A stretch of DNA of 64,000 bases from Sphingomonas sp. IC-11 (GTDB taxonomy: Bacteria; Pseudomonadota; Alphaproteobacteria; Sphingomonadales; Sphingomonadaceae). The stretch spans positions 186,001 through 250,000 of the forward strand of contig NZ_JAJNDU010000003.1 of assembly GCF_021043365.1 (NCBI RefSeq), given 5' to 3'. Both the position numbers and the translations under genes were made by a program. This document shows positions 1 through 9,044 of the stretch, in pieces; positions within the stretch are counted from its first letter, which is position 1; every line of letters begins with the position of its first letter. A model generated the notes under the pieces. The model had not been told where the DNA came from, searched no databases, and worked only from the letters and a program-made list of their open reading frames with translations.

Positions 1-783
1 CTGACCCCAGAAGAGCAGCCCGAAACCGACCAGACTGATCACGAACATCCACCGAATCAGGCTGGAGTCAAACCATTGTTCGCGCTGCCCATCCTCCAGA
101 AGGACGGTCAGGCCACCCAGACCAAGCGCCAGGCCGACGATCCCGAGCCAATCCGCCTCGCGGATGAGATGCAGGTTGGATTTTTCGTGCCGCAGCCCAA
201 GCAGAAGCAAGGTCACCAGCACCGCGCAAATCGGCACATTGATGAAAAAGGCATAGTGCCAGCTGATATTCTCGGTGAGCCACCCACCGATCAGCGGGCC
301 GAGCACGGGCCCAAGAATGGCAGTCACACCAAAGGCGGCGATGCCGATCGGCTGTTGGGCGGGCGGCAGCCGCTGTGCGATGATGGTTTGTGCCGTCGGG
401 ATCATCGCCCCGCCGGTAAAGCCTTGCCCGATCCGCCCGGCGATCATCATCGGCAGACTCGTGGAAAGCCCGCACACCACTGAAAATGCCGTGAAAAGTG
501 CGGCAGCCAACAGCAGAAATGTCCTCAGACCGAGCATCCGCTCGAGCCAGGCCGCCATCGGAATGATCACGATCTCCGCGACAAGATAGGCGGTGGCGAT
601 CCACGTTCCCTCCGTCCCGCTCGCCCCTATCTCCCCTTGGATGGTGGGCAGGGCAGAATTGACGATCGAGATATCGAGGGTCGCCATGAACGCGCCCAAC
701 GTTCCTGCCGCTACGGCCAGCCAGGCGCCGAGATCTGCACGCTCTGTGCCGGTCCGCGGCGCCGCAGGTGCCAAGCTCGCCAC
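1..783 (-). CDS. DHA2-type MFS drug efflux transporter (EmrB/QacA-like), 3' end outside window
   Basis: This is the inner-membrane proton antiporter of a tripartite drug pump; 261 codons are present and the reading frame is open to the window edge. The start is a GTG one base after the TGA of the upstream adaptor, so the two are translationally linked. Residues 36-42 (LDISIVN) open the first helix as in DHA2 transporters, and GPVLGPLIGGW matches the antiporter motif C of drug/H+ exchangers. Hydrophobic helices alternate with short loops throughout. The adaptor next door supports an EmrAB-type pair. The substrate cannot be read from sequence. The missing part should hold the remaining helices of a roughly 500-residue protein. 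Confidence 0.9.
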   Translation of the reverse strand, partial: MASLAPAAPRTGTERADLGAWLAVAAGTLGAFMATLDISIVNSALPTIQGEIGASGTEGTWIATAYLVAEIVIIPMAAWLERMLGLRTFLLLAAALFTAFSVVCGLSTSLPMMIAGRIGQGFTGGAMIPTAQTIIAQRLPPAQQPIGIAAFGVTAILGPVLGPLIGGWLTENISWHYAFFINVPICAVLVTLLLLGLRHEKSNLHLIREADWLGIVGLALGLGGLTVLLEDGQREQWFDSSLIRWMFVISLVGFGLLFWGQ

Positions 784-784
784 G

Positions 785-1954
785 TCAGCGCGCCCGCTGA
801 TTTGCTTGAACCGTTTCCTGCTGTTCGCGAATGCGCTCGAGCTCGTCGCGTGCGGACTTCGTGTTCACCGTTACGGTCAGAGACAAGCCGGGTACGAGCA
901 ACCGGCGAGCCGCCGGTGTTGCTTCTAGCGAGATGCGCACCGGAACGCGTTGCGTGATCTTCGTGAAATTCCCCGTGGCGTTCTGCGGCGGAAGCAAGGA
1001 GAATTGCGCACCGGTCCCCGGCGCCTGACTTTCTACGCGCCCGGCGAGTTCCATTCCGCCCAGCGCATCGACCTTGATCGTGGCTGGCTGGCCGGGCCGC
1101 ATCAGCGCGAGCTGCGTCTCCTTGAAATTTGCCCTGATATAGAGCTTGTCCAAGGGCACGATCGACATCAGCCGCGTACCAGCTTGCACGAATTGGCCGA
1201 CGGTCACCGTTTTGTTGCCGATCCGCCCCGCGATGGCTGCGCGAATGACGGTTGCGCCCACATCCACATTAGCAGCGGCCAGTTGCGCCCGCGCGGCCTG
1301 CCCCTGCGCCTGCCCTTGCCGTACCTGGCTTTCGAGTGAAGCGACCCGGCGCTGCTGCATCGCCAAAACGGCTTCCTGTGCCCGTACGTTGTCCGCCGAC
1401 TGCCGCGCCGTGGCCTCAAGCTGTGCGAGTTGCTGGCGACTTTCCGCACCCGATGCAGCGAGCGGCCGATATCGCGCCACCTCGCCTGCATCGAAGGCCG
1501 CCTTGGCGCGTGCAGCGGCCAGTTGAGCCCTTGCTTGCTCGATCGTGGCATATTGCTCGCGGATCTGGGCGCGGACCGCATCCGCTTGTGCCATGGCGAC
1601 CGCGATCTGCGCCTCTGCCTGTGCCGCTTGTGCGCGCGCGTTTCGCGGGTCGATCCGCAGGAGCGGCTGGCCCGCCGTTACGTCCTGATTTTCCGACACG
1701 AGAACGTCGGCGACATAGCCGGCCACCCGCGGCGCAACCGTGACCATATCGGCCGCCAGCTGCGCATCGTTGGTTTCCTGCAGGTATTTGCCGGTGGTTT
1801 GGTATCGGAGGAACCACAACCCACCCGCGGCAAGCACGACAAGGGCAACCAACGCCAGGACCAACTTCGTCCGCGGGCTGAGCGCCTTGCGCCCGCTGGA
1901 GCCATCATCCTGCACGTCAATCGACTGATCTTCGCCGACCTGAGATTCGGTCAT
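785..1954 (-). CDS. HlyD/EmrA-family periplasmic adaptor
   Basis: Membrane fusion protein that links the EmrB-like transporter to an outer membrane channel. A short cytoplasmic N-terminus is followed by one membrane helix (about residues 30-50, LVLALVALVVLAAGG). Next come a biotinyl-lipoyl-like half (VAPRVAGYVADVLVSENQDV), a long Ala/Gln/Arg-rich coiled-coil hairpin and the second lipoyl half with beta-barrel (GRIGNKTVTVGQFVQAGTRL). The length of about 389 residues is normal for EmrA. The ATG at 1954 is used; a GTG one codon upstream at 1957 is possible, and neither has a strong Shine-Dalgarno. The transporter follows after one base. No outer membrane channel gene is adjacent, so it may recruit a TolC-like protein from elsewhere. 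Confidence 0.9.
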   Translation of the reverse strand: MTESQVGEDQSIDVQDDGSSGRKALSPRTKLVLALVALVVLAAGGLWFLRYQTTGKYLQETNDAQLAADMVTVAPRVAGYVADVLVSENQDVTAGQPLLRIDPRNARAQAAQAEAQIAVAMAQADAVRAQIREQYATIEQARAQLAAARAKAAFDAGEVARYRPLAASGAESRQQLAQLEATARQSADNVRAQEAVLAMQQRRVASLESQVRQGQAQGQAARAQLAAANVDVGATVIRAAIAGRIGNKTVTVGQFVQAGTRLMSIVPLDKLYIRANFKETQLALMRPGQPATIKVDALGGMELAGRVESQAPGTGAQFSLLPPQNATGNFTKITQRVPVRISLEATPAARRLLVPGLSLTVTVNTKSARDELERIREQQETVQANQRAR

Positions 1955-2116
1955 CACGGAACTCGCGACTGGTGGTGCCAGGGGGGCACCTGGGGGAGAG
2001 GCTGCTAAACGGACGTTTTGTCCGGATCAAGACGCGCGAGGCCACCGGATCGTTCCAGCGCTGCTGCAAGCTCGAGGAGAGAATGCGCACGCCACGGTGG
2101 CTCGGCGTTCAGCACG

Positions 2117-2150
2117 CAAAAAGTAGCGGCCGCGGAAAACGCCCGCGGCC
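2117..2150 (-). terminator. Rho-independent terminator of the ankyrin gene
   Basis: On the minus strand a perfect 8-bp stem (GGCCGCGG/CCGCGGCC, arms 2128-2135 and 2143-2150) with a 7-base loop is followed after a few bases by a TTTTT run. It lies about 60 bases after the stop codon of the ankyrin gene and ahead of the efflux adaptor. The pump genes are therefore probably transcribed from their own promoter in the remaining bases up to 1954. Confidence 0.75.
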
Positions 2151-2208
2151 ATCACAGATGTATTGCGAAACTGCAGCGAAGAGCGGGTACGCTCCCGCCC
2201 CCCTCGGA

Positions 2209-2820
2209 TTACATTCGCGGCCCAGCCACTGCGCGAACTGCTTGTTTGGGCTTTTCGTCGATCAGCTTGGCAATAGCCGGGGCACGCGCGTCAGCCCTGG
2301 CGTAGTCCCGCGCCGACATGCCGGCCACGTTATCGGTCTGGTCTGGATTTGCCCCCGCGGCCAAGAGGCTGCGCACGAGCGCGAGATCACGCTTCTGCAC
2401 GGCGCGGATCAGCGGGGTCTCCCCGCCCCCGTTGCCGAGATTCGGATTGGCCTTCGCGGCGGCAAGGAGGTCGACGATCGCGTGCTGGCCATATTGCACC
2501 GCAAGGAGCAGCGGCGTGTCGCCGCGGCCGTCGCGCATGTTCGGATCAGCGCCCCGTGCGAGCAGGAAGCGAAGATAGGTTGCGTCCCCCCGCTTGGTCA
2601 CGATGTGCAGCGCGCCCTCACCCGTGGTGACATCCCGTGCGTTGACGATGCGCTGGCCCGGCTGGTCGAGCATCTTCACGACCTCGTCGCCGTTCGATTT
2701 ACGCACCGCTTCAAGGAACTTGTAGCCCTGCGACTGCTGCTGGGCCGCGGCAGGTAGCGCCGCGAGGATCAGGACGGGGACGAACAGGCGGCTAAGCGTC
2801 TTCACGGGCAAACGATCCAT
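2209..2820 (-). CDS. Secreted ankyrin-repeat protein
   Basis: A 203-residue protein with a Sec signal peptide (MDRLPVKTLSRLFVPVLILA, cleavage probably near AAA-QQQ) and then about four ankyrin repeats. Typical repeat signatures are visible: GEGALHIVTKRGD, ADPNMRDGRGDTPLLLAVQY, GGGETPLIRAVQKRDLAL and ANPDQTDNVAGMSARDYA. Ankyrin repeats bind proteins, so a periplasmic scaffold or binding role is likely. The partner cannot be deduced. It stands alone, divergent from the SCO1-like gene, and ends at a good terminator. Confidence 0.85.
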   Translation of the reverse strand: MDRLPVKTLSRLFVPVLILAALPAAAQQQSQGYKFLEAVRKSNGDEVVKMLDQPGQRIVNARDVTTGEGALHIVTKRGDATYLRFLLARGADPNMRDGRGDTPLLLAVQYGQHAIVDLLAAAKANPNLGNGGGETPLIRAVQKRDLALVRSLLAAGANPDQTDNVAGMSARDYARADARAPAIAKLIDEKPKQAVRAVAGPRM

Positions 2821-2866
2821 CTGATGGTTGCGATGGCCGCCCTAACAGATCAAGGCTGCTCGTGCC

Positions 2867-3448
2867 ATGAACGTCCGACCAATCGCCTGGCTCGCGCCAC
2901 TCGCCCTTCTCGCCTGCTCCCCGGCTCAGTCGCCGGTCAGCCCGCCGTTGGAAGGAGCACGCATCGGGGGCCCGTTCACGCTCGTCGATCAGGACGGGAA
3001 GCGCTTGTCCGACTCCGCCCTAGCTGGCCGGTACCGCATCATGTATTTTGGCTACACTTTCTGCCCTGATGTCTGCCCCGTTGATGTCCAGAATCTGGCT
3101 GCCGGGCTGAAGCTTCTTGAACAGAGCGATCCTGCGCTGGCGCAAAAGATCGTCCCGGTGTTCATCACCGTCGATCCGGAGCGGGATACGCCGGCGGTCT
3201 TGAAACAGTTCGTGTCTGCCTTTCACCCGCGGATGATTGGGCTGACCGGCACGCCGGAGGAAATCTCCAAGGTGGCCAAAGAGTTCGCTATCTTCTATCA
3301 ACGGGGGAAAGGCACCACCGGCGGCTATTTGATGGATCACAGCCGCCAGGCTTATTTGATGTCGCCCGAGGGCAAGCCGCTTGCCCTGCTGCCGCAGGAC
3401 GGGGCGCCACAGGCGATCGCTGACGAGATCAAACGCTGGGCTGAATGA
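2867..3448 (+). CDS. SCO1/SenC-family copper chaperone lipoprotein
   Basis: Thioredoxin-fold protein that delivers copper to, or reduces, the CuA site of cytochrome c oxidase subunit II. It has a lipobox (LLAC) with the lipidated cysteine at residue 17, the CxxxC copper motif (FCPDVC, Cys66 and Cys70) and the third ligand His158 in DHSRQ. The 193-residue length is typical. The stop overlaps the start of the next gene by 4 bp (ATGA). A ctaC gene with an intact CuA site lies in the same window at 34.5-35.7 kb, which makes it a plausible client, but the two loci are 30 kb apart. Confidence 0.92.
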   Translation: MNVRPIAWLAPLALLACSPAQSPVSPPLEGARIGGPFTLVDQDGKRLSDSALAGRYRIMYFGYTFCPDVCPVDVQNLAAGLKLLEQSDPALAQKIVPVFITVDPERDTPAVLKQFVSAFHPRMIGLTGTPEEISKVAKEFAIFYQRGKGTTGGYLMDHSRQAYLMSPEGKPLALLPQDGAPQAIADEIKRWAE

Positions 3449-3876
3449 ACCGCTTCTGGGAAGATACGCCGCTCGAAAAGCTGGACCGCGCACAGTGGGA
3501 AGCGCTGTGCGACGGTTGCGGCAAATGCTGCCTCCACAAATTGGAGGATGAGGAAACCGGCGAACTCTTCCCGACCAACGTCGCCTGCCGGTTGCTCGAT
3601 CGACGTAGTGGGCAATGCTCCAACTACCGGCATCGTCACGCCTACGTCTCTGAGTGCGTGCGCCTCTCGATGCGGAACGTCGACGCGATCGAATGGCTGC
3701 CCACCACCTGTGCATACCGCCTGCGCCTCAACGGTGAACAACTGCCGGACTGGCACTATCTCGTCTCCGGTGATCGCGAGGCTGTGCACCAAGCAGGCGA
3801 GTCGGTGCGCGGTTGGACGATCAGCGAGGACGACGCCGGCGAACTCGAATATCACATGACCGACCGCCGCCTGTGA
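3445..3876 (+). CDS. YcgN/UPF0260-family cysteine-cluster protein
   Basis: A 143-residue cytoplasmic protein of the UPF0260 (YcgN) family. It shows the family cysteine pattern CDGCGKCC near residue 23, then further cysteines in VACRLLD, GQCSNY, SECVRL and TCAYRL. These are likely to bind a metal or an iron-sulfur cluster. The family has no firmly established reaction. The ATG overlaps the stop of the SCO1-like gene, so the two are translationally coupled, which is the only functional hint. Confidence 0.88.
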   Translation: MNRFWEDTPLEKLDRAQWEALCDGCGKCCLHKLEDEETGELFPTNVACRLLDRRSGQCSNYRHRHAYVSECVRLSMRNVDAIEWLPTTCAYRLRLNGEQLPDWHYLVSGDREAVHQAGESVRGWTISEDDAGELEYHMTDRRL

Positions 3877-3916
3877 TCGCCCACGGCCTCGCTGATCTGC
3901 CTCTCCCTACCCAGCC

Positions 3917-4603
3917 GTGACCGAAGACATCGAGATCGTCCGCCACCCTACCGCGCGGCGGGTAAAGCTGGCATTTGATCCCGCAACCGGTCGTATTCGC
4001 CTGACGGTCCCCAAACGTGCTTCGACCAGCAAGGCGCTGGCGTGGGCGGCCGGTCACCGCGAGTGGATCGCGGCCCAGCGCGCCAACTTGCCGCAGGCGC
4101 GGCCCTTTGTGCCTGGGGCAATGATTCCGGTCGACGACGAGATGCTGACAATCGACTGGCGCGAAGGTCCATCGCGGATCGTGCGGCGCCACGGAGATCG
4201 TTTGCTCCTCTCCGGCCCGGAAGCAACGATCGCCCGGCGGGTGGAAGCGTGGTTCCGTCGAGAAGCGCTACGGCTGCTCGAGGCCGACAGCGCCTTTTAC
4301 GCCGCCCGTGCAGGGGTTGCTGTTGATCGAGTGACGGTCGGTGATCCGCGGGGGCGCTGGGGCAGTTGCAGCAGCAGCGGCGCAATCCGCTATAGCTGGC
4401 GCCTGATATTCGCACCGGCCGCAGTACGACAGGCGACCGCTGCTCATGAAGTCGCGCACCGCGTCCACATGAATCACTCACCCGCCTTTCACGCGCTGGT
4501 CGAAGCGCTGTACGGCAGTGATCCTACCCCTCATCGGCAATGGCTGCGCGCCAATGGCGCCTCGCTTCACTGGTACGGTCGTTCTTCAATGGGCGGCGGC
4601 TGA
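3917..4603 (+). CDS. YgjP-type (DUF45) zinc metallopeptidase
   Basis: A 228-residue protein beginning with GTG. Its C-terminal half carries the zinc site HEVAH followed eight residues later by a histidine in MNHSPAFH, the arrangement of the YgjP/SprT-like DUF45 family. RWGSCSSSGAIRYSWRLIFA just before it is also a family signature. There is no signal peptide, so it should be cytoplasmic. The substrate is unknown. Its last 37 bases overlap the 3' end of the PBP1A gene on the other strand. Confidence 0.88.
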   Translation: MTEDIEIVRHPTARRVKLAFDPATGRIRLTVPKRASTSKALAWAAGHREWIAAQRANLPQARPFVPGAMIPVDDEMLTIDWREGPSRIVRRHGDRLLLSGPEATIARRVEAWFRREALRLLEADSAFYAARAGVAVDRVTVGDPRGRWGSCSSSGAIRYSWRLIFAPAAVRQATAAHEVAHRVHMNHSPAFHALVEALYGSDPTPHRQWLRANGASLHWYGRSSMGGG

Positions 4604-6693
4604 GGCCGGCGATCGCGGCGGGGCTCGCGCGGCGGCTCGCGCCCGGTCACCCGATCGATCCAGTCCTGGTCCAGGCGCTGGTCTAGGGCGGCCGGTGCCG
4701 AAGGCTCCTCATCATAGCCTTCGGGCACTGGCCGTTCGCCACGCGGCGAAGGACGCTCGATACCGCGTCCATAGCTTTCGTCGGGCACGGGCACGCCATC
4801 AACCGCAACCGGGGCGCCGCTTTCATCCACGAAGATGCTGTTGTCGGGCTCTCCGAAATAGCTCTCTTCGTCTGGCTCCAGCTGCCACTCGGGCAGGGTT
4901 ACTTCCGTCTCGAACTGCTCAATGGGCCGTGCCGCCACCGCCTTGCCCATGAACTGGGCAAAAGCGCGTGCGGGGGCGGCACCGCCCTGCAATCCGCCAA
5001 TTGGCTTCGCGTCATCGCGGCCCATCCATACGCCGGTCGTGAGACCAGAGGAGAAGCCCAGGAACCACCCGTCCTTCGACGAAGAAGTGGTGCCCGTCTT
5101 ACCAGCCACGGGGCGACCGATCTGTGCGGCACGGCCAGTGCCGGTGTTAACCGCGGTCTGCAGCAGGTCCGTCATCTGAGCCGCTACATAAGGCGCCACA
5201 AGCACGCGGCTGCGATCTACCTCATGTTCGTAGATCACCTCGTTGTTCGCCGTCACTTTGGTGATGCCGAACGGCGTCACCGCAACGCCCTTGTTTGCGA
5301 CGCTTGCGAACGCGCGCGTCATGTCGATCAGTCGCACGTCGGATGTGCCAAGCACCATCGAAGGATGCGTGTTGATGGACGATGTGATGCCGAAGCGGCG
5401 GGCCATGTCGGCGACAGTCGTAAAGCCGACCTGCTGCCCCAGCTTCGCCGCGACGGTGTTCAAGGAATACGCAAAGGCAGTGCGCAACGTCACTTGCCCG
5501 GAGAAGCGCCGCGAACTGTTGCGGGGGCTCCATCCGCCGATCGTCACTGGCTCGTCTACCACCGTCGACTCAGGGGTCATCCCCGCTTCCAGCGCAGCCA
5601 GATAAACGAACAGCTTGAACGCGGAGCCGGGCTGGCGCTGCGCCTGGGTTGCGCGGTTGTAGATGGAGGACACATAGTCCTTGCCGCCGACCATGGCGCG
5701 CACAGCCCCGTCGCGATCGAGGGCGACAAGAGCGCCCTGGGCACCACCCGGAGCATTGGCGCGGATCGCAGCGTCAGCAGCCCTCTGCATGTTGAGATCG
5801 AGCGTGGTCCAGACCTCCAGCGGTCGTTCCGTTTCGTCGATCAACAATTCCAGCTGCGGCAACGCCCAATCAGTGAAGTAACGCACGCTGTTTTGCTTGG
5901 GCTCGGGTGCAAGCTTCACCGCATTCGGGTCGGCATCCGCCGCCTCGCTGGCGCTGATCACGCCATTCTCAGCCATCACGCGCAGCACCACCTGCGCCCG
6001 ATCAACAGCCGCCTGAGCGTCTGCAGTGGGAGAGTAATTGGACGGCGCCTTCACCAACCCGGCAATAATTGCCGCTTCACTCAGCGACAGCCGGTTGGCG
6101 CCATGACCGAAGAACTTGCGCGACGCCGCGTCGATCCCATAAGCGCCGCCGCCATAGTAAACCTTGTTCAGGTAAAGTTCGAGCACCTGATCCTTGGTGA
6201 ACTTGCGCTCCATAGCGAGCGCGAGGATCCATTCGCGGAACTTGCGGCCGAACTTCTTCTGATTGTTAAGGAAGACGTTACGCGCGAGCTGCTGCGTAAT
6301 TGTGGAGCCGCCCTGCACCCAGCGCCCCCGATCCAGGCGGACCTTGACCGATCGTGCGACGCCGATCGGATCCACGCCCAGATGGCTGTAGAAGCGCTTG
6401 TCCTCAACGGCGATGGTCGCATCGCGCATCACGCGCGGAATCCGATCGAACGGCAGCCACTCACCATAGCTTGGCCCGATGGAGACGAGAACCGTGCCGT
6501 CCACCGCATGCACGCGAATCATCTGACCGTTCGGTGAGGATTTCAGCTCTTCAAACGAGGGCAGCTGCGCACGCGCGATGTAAACCGCGGTGACAAGGGC
6601 ACCAACCGCCAGCACCGCGAGCGCGATCAGCAACTTGATCGTGATCGACAGGCGGCGGCGCCAAGGCGAACGGGGGGCAGGGGCGCGGGCCAT
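4567..6693 (-). CDS. Class A penicillin-binding protein (PBP1A-like)
   Basis: Bifunctional peptidoglycan synthase of 708 residues. An N-terminal membrane helix (about 18-40) is followed by a GT51 glycosyltransferase domain with catalytic Glu97 (VEDKRFYSHLG) and TITQQLARN (131-139). The transpeptidase domain has SxxK at 357-360 (GSAFK), SLN at 410-412 and KTG at 532-534, all intact. After about residue 620 comes an acidic, Pro/Arg-rich tail of some 80 residues. The end of that tail is encoded in the overlap with the convergent metallopeptidase gene. The class is certain, but PBP1A versus another class A paralogue is less so. Confidence 0.93.
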   Translation of the reverse strand: MARAPAPRSPWRRRLSITIKLLIALAVLAVGALVTAVYIARAQLPSFEELKSSPNGQMIRVHAVDGTVLVSIGPSYGEWLPFDRIPRVMRDATIAVEDKRFYSHLGVDPIGVARSVKVRLDRGRWVQGGSTITQQLARNVFLNNQKKFGRKFREWILALAMERKFTKDQVLELYLNKVYYGGGAYGIDAASRKFFGHGANRLSLSEAAIIAGLVKAPSNYSPTADAQAAVDRAQVVLRVMAENGVISASEAADADPNAVKLAPEPKQNSVRYFTDWALPQLELLIDETERPLEVWTTLDLNMQRAADAAIRANAPGGAQGALVALDRDGAVRAMVGGKDYVSSIYNRATQAQRQPGSAFKLFVYLAALEAGMTPESTVVDEPVTIGGWSPRNSSRRFSGQVTLRTAFAYSLNTVAAKLGQQVGFTTVADMARRFGITSSINTHPSMVLGTSDVRLIDMTRAFASVANKGVAVTPFGITKVTANNEVIYEHEVDRSRVLVAPYVAAQMTDLLQTAVNTGTGRAAQIGRPVAGKTGTTSSSKDGWFLGFSSGLTTGVWMGRDDAKPIGGLQGGAAPARAFAQFMGKAVAARPIEQFETEVTLPEWQLEPDEESYFGEPDNSIFVDESGAPVAVDGVPVPDESYGRGIERPSPRGERPVPEGYDEEPSAPAALDQRLDQDWIDRVTGREPPREPRRDRRPQPPPIEERPYQ

Positions 6694-6750
6694 CGAAGCG
6701 CCTTGTGGGATAGAAGCTTAGGCTGTGCTTAACAAGATGAGCTACCTCCA

Positions 6751-6774
6751 CCGCGCCGGCGCAAACCGGCGTGG
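6751..6774 (-). terminator. Possible terminator hairpin after msrB
   Basis: An inverted repeat of nine pairs, one of them G-U (CCGCGCCGG/CCGGCGTGG), lies between the msrB stop and the PBP1A start. It has no good T-run on the minus strand, so termination is only a possibility. Confidence 0.3.
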
Positions 6775-6783
6775 CGAAGCCGC

Positions 6784-7179
6784 TTACTTGCGAGCGCGGA
6801 AATCGAGGCTGACGGAGTTCATGCAGTAACGCAGTCCCGTCGGCGGTGGGCCATCGGGGAACACATGGCCAAGGTGGCTGTCGCACCGCGCGCACCGCGA
6901 TTCGATCCGGATCATGCCATGGCTGGTGTCGCGATGATCGGTCACCGCATCAGCCGCAATCGGCTGGGTAAAGCTGGGCCAACCCGATCCCGAATCATAT
7001 TTGTCGGCGCTGTCGAACAATTCCAGCGCGCAGGCCGCGCAATGATAGATGCCGTCAGCCTTGTAATCATTGTACTTGCCGGCGAACGCCCGCTCGGTGC
7101 CTGCCTCACGCAGCACATGATATTGTTCGGGCGTAAGCCGCTGTTTCCATTCGGCTTCCGACAGGTTCAACTGATCCAT
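6784..7179 (-). CDS. msrB: Peptide-methionine (R)-S-oxide reductase
   Basis: A 131-residue cytoplasmic enzyme that reduces methionine-R-sulfoxide in proteins with thioredoxin. The zinc pairs Cys47/Cys50 (HCAAC) and Cys96/Cys99 (RCARC), GHVFPDGP and the catalytic Cys119 in [10 protein letters not shown] are all present. The start chosen gives [11 protein letters not shown], the usual MsrB beginning. A longer reading upstream would run into the methyltransferase gene. It is the third gene of a run aldose epimerase - methyltransferase - msrB, 58 bases after the methyltransferase. Confidence 0.93.
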   Translation of the reverse strand: MDQLNLSEAEWKQRLTPEQYHVLREAGTERAFAGKYNDYKADGIYHCAACALELFDSADKYDSGSGWPSFTQPIAADAVTDHRDTSHGMIRIESRCARCDSHLGHVFPDGPPPTGLRYCMNSVSLDFRARK

Positions 7180-7237
7180 GGGCGACTGTTCTCCGTAACT
7201 TGCCCTGCATCTGGGAGCGCGCGATGCAGGGTGCAAG

Positions 7238-8122
7238 TCACGCGTTGGACCAGCGCGCCCAGATCGCGGTCGGCAGCACCAAGCCGCGCGCCTCTTCGCG
7301 CACGCCAAGCTCGCCACATTCCACCTTACCCGGGAGATCGGCGAACACCTGGCGCAGCATCTCGCCGATCGCGAGGGCAGACATGCGCACGGCATAGACG
7401 GTGAGGAACAGCGCGCGCGAGTTGCCATCGAGCAGCTGGCGGCAATCCGCGATCAGGCCGGGCAGATGCTCCTCCAGGCGCCAGATCTCGCCATCCGGCC
7501 CGCGGCCATATTTGGGCGGATCGAGCAGGATCGCGTCATAGCGGCGGCCGCGCCTCACCTCGCGCGCGACGAACTTTGCCGCATCGTCGACGATCCAGCG
7601 CACAGGGCGATCGGCCATACCGGAAAGCTTCGCATTGGCGCGCGCCGCCTCGACCGATTTCTTGGACGCATCGACATGGACCATCTTCGCGCCCGCCGCT
7701 GACAGCGCGAGTGTGCCGACGCCGGTATAACCAAACAAATTCAATGCTTCAGGCTCGGCCACGCCGTCCAGCTGCTCACGCAGCCAGGACCAGACTGGCG
7801 CCATGTCGGGAAAGAAGCCCAGGTGGCGGAAGGGTGTGTTCTGCGCGGTGAAGCGCACGGTGCCGGGGCCGACACCCCAGGCGAGCGGCCAGCCGTCTCG
7901 CGGGATAGGGCGGGTATAATGCCACTGACCGCCGCCGTCCTCGTCGCTGCCAGGAATGAATTCTCCGTGTGATTTCCAGTCGTTACTGGCCGGCGCCCAG
8001 AGCGCCTGCGGTTCGGGGCGGATGAAGCGATAGTCGCCGTAGCGCTCGAGCTTCCGACCATGGCCGCAGTCGACGAGGCCATAATCGCCCCAGGGTTCAC
8101 CGATGAGCGTGTCGAGTTTCAT
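7238..8122 (-). CDS. Class I SAM-dependent methyltransferase, rRNA MTase-like
   Basis: A 294-residue protein with the SAM-binding motif [14 protein letters not shown] (127-140), the acidic post-I motif [10 protein letters not shown] and the catalytic-type motif LDPPKYG (200-206). These are shared with RlmI/RlmK-like RNA methyltransferases. An N-terminal region of about 120 residues precedes the Rossmann fold. The target nucleotide cannot be assigned. Its ATG overlaps the stop of the aldose epimerase gene by 4 bp. Confidence 0.82.
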   Translation of the reverse strand: MKLDTLIGEPWGDYGLVDCGHGRKLERYGDYRFIRPEPQALWAPASNDWKSHGEFIPGSDEDGGGQWHYTRPIPRDGWPLAWGVGPGTVRFTAQNTPFRHLGFFPDMAPVWSWLREQLDGVAEPEALNLFGYTGVGTLALSAAGAKMVHVDASKKSVEAARANAKLSGMADRPVRWIVDDAAKFVAREVRRGRRYDAILLDPPKYGRGPDGEIWRLEEHLPGLIADCRQLLDGNSRALFLTVYAVRMSALAIGEMLRQVFADLPGKVECGELGVREEARGLVLPTAIWARWSNA

Positions 8123-8994
8123 GGGAGGAGCGTTACCGCCATGCTGATGGACTTGGAACCACCGGGCGGGACCAGGAAGATGCCGGGTTTTTCAACGAAT
8201 TCACCGGCATAGCCCTCCGGATCGGCGATGCCGTGCCACGGCTCGACGCAGATGTAGCGGGCGCCGGGCTTGGTCCAGATGCCGAGCATCGGAGTGTCGG
8301 GAAAGTCGATCCGCAGATGCGGCCCGCCGGGCGCACCATAAGTGACGCTGGAGGAGCGGACATTGTCCCACACCAGGGCGTCATGCGCGAACAGATCGTC
8401 GGCCAGGTGGAGCGTCCGACCGTCCAGCGGAGAGGGATTGAAACCGGCCTTGATCGTCCCGTCATCGGCGATCGGCCGGACGCCATCCGGCTCATTTTGG
8501 CCGAACGTAATACGGTGCTGGCCTCTTTCTCCGCCTCCCGGCAGCGGCCAGGCGAATGCGGGGTGAAAACCGAAACTCGCGGGCATCGAATCCGCGTTCG
8601 GATTGGCGATTTCGATTTCGGTTTTGAGCGTCGGGCCATCCAATCGGAAAGTCGCGTCCAGCGTGAAGGCAAAGGGGTAGTGGGCGCGCGTCTCTTCGCT
8701 GTCCTTCAAACGGAAGGTCGCGTGCGTCGGGCCGTGGTCGATCAGCGTGAACGGCAGGCGGCGGGCGAAGCCGTGCTGCTTCATCGGGTATTCGCGACCG
8801 TGGATGCGGATCACTTCGCCCGCGGGCTTGCCGACGATGGGGAAGAGCAAGGGCGCGCGGCCGGTCCAGAAGGCGGGATCGGCATCGGTCATCAACTCGC
8901 GGCCGTCAGCATCCTTCAGCGAGGACAGTTCCGCGCCGAGCGGGTTGATCGCTGCGGACAGGTGATCGTTCGCAATGGTGATCCAGTCGGTCAC
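8119..8994 (-). CDS. Aldose 1-epimerase family protein
   Basis: A 291-residue beta-sandwich mutarotase-like enzyme. Family features are the N-terminal INPLGAELSSLKDADGRELM, KQHGFARRLPF, FGFHPAFAWPLPGG and the C-terminal CVEPWHGIADPEGY. It probably interconverts sugar anomers, possibly phosphorylated ones, as in the YeaD branch. The start is a GTG with an excellent AAGGAGG Shine-Dalgarno 4-5 bases upstream. It is first in a coupled pair with the methyltransferase. Confidence 0.88.
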   Translation of the reverse strand: MTDWITIANDHLSAAINPLGAELSSLKDADGRELMTDADPAFWTGRAPLLFPIVGKPAGEVIRIHGREYPMKQHGFARRLPFTLIDHGPTHATFRLKDSEETRAHYPFAFTLDATFRLDGPTLKTEIEIANPNADSMPASFGFHPAFAWPLPGGGERGQHRITFGQNEPDGVRPIADDGTIKAGFNPSPLDGRTLHLADDLFAHDALVWDNVRSSSVTYGAPGGPHLRIDFPDTPMLGIWTKPGARYICVEPWHGIADPEGYAGEFVEKPGIFLVPPGGSKSISMAVTLLP

Positions 8995-9008
8995 TTTGCC
9001 TCCTTCAT

Positions 9009-9036
9009 CGTCATCCCCGCCGACGCGGGGATGACG
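9009..9036. repeat. Perfect 12-bp inverted repeat, REP-like
   Basis: CGTCATCCCCGC and GCGGGGATGACG flank a 4-base loop between the pheT stop and the aldose epimerase start. There is no T-run on either side. Palindromes of this GTCATCCCCGC type are scattered in sphingomonad genomes. This copy may stabilise or end the pheT transcript. Confidence 0.6.
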
Positions 9037-9044
9037 AATATGTC

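Noticed and set aside
1958..2116. Small gene upstream of the efflux adaptor
   Set aside because: Short frames only, none with an SD and recognisable protein; more likely promoter DNA.
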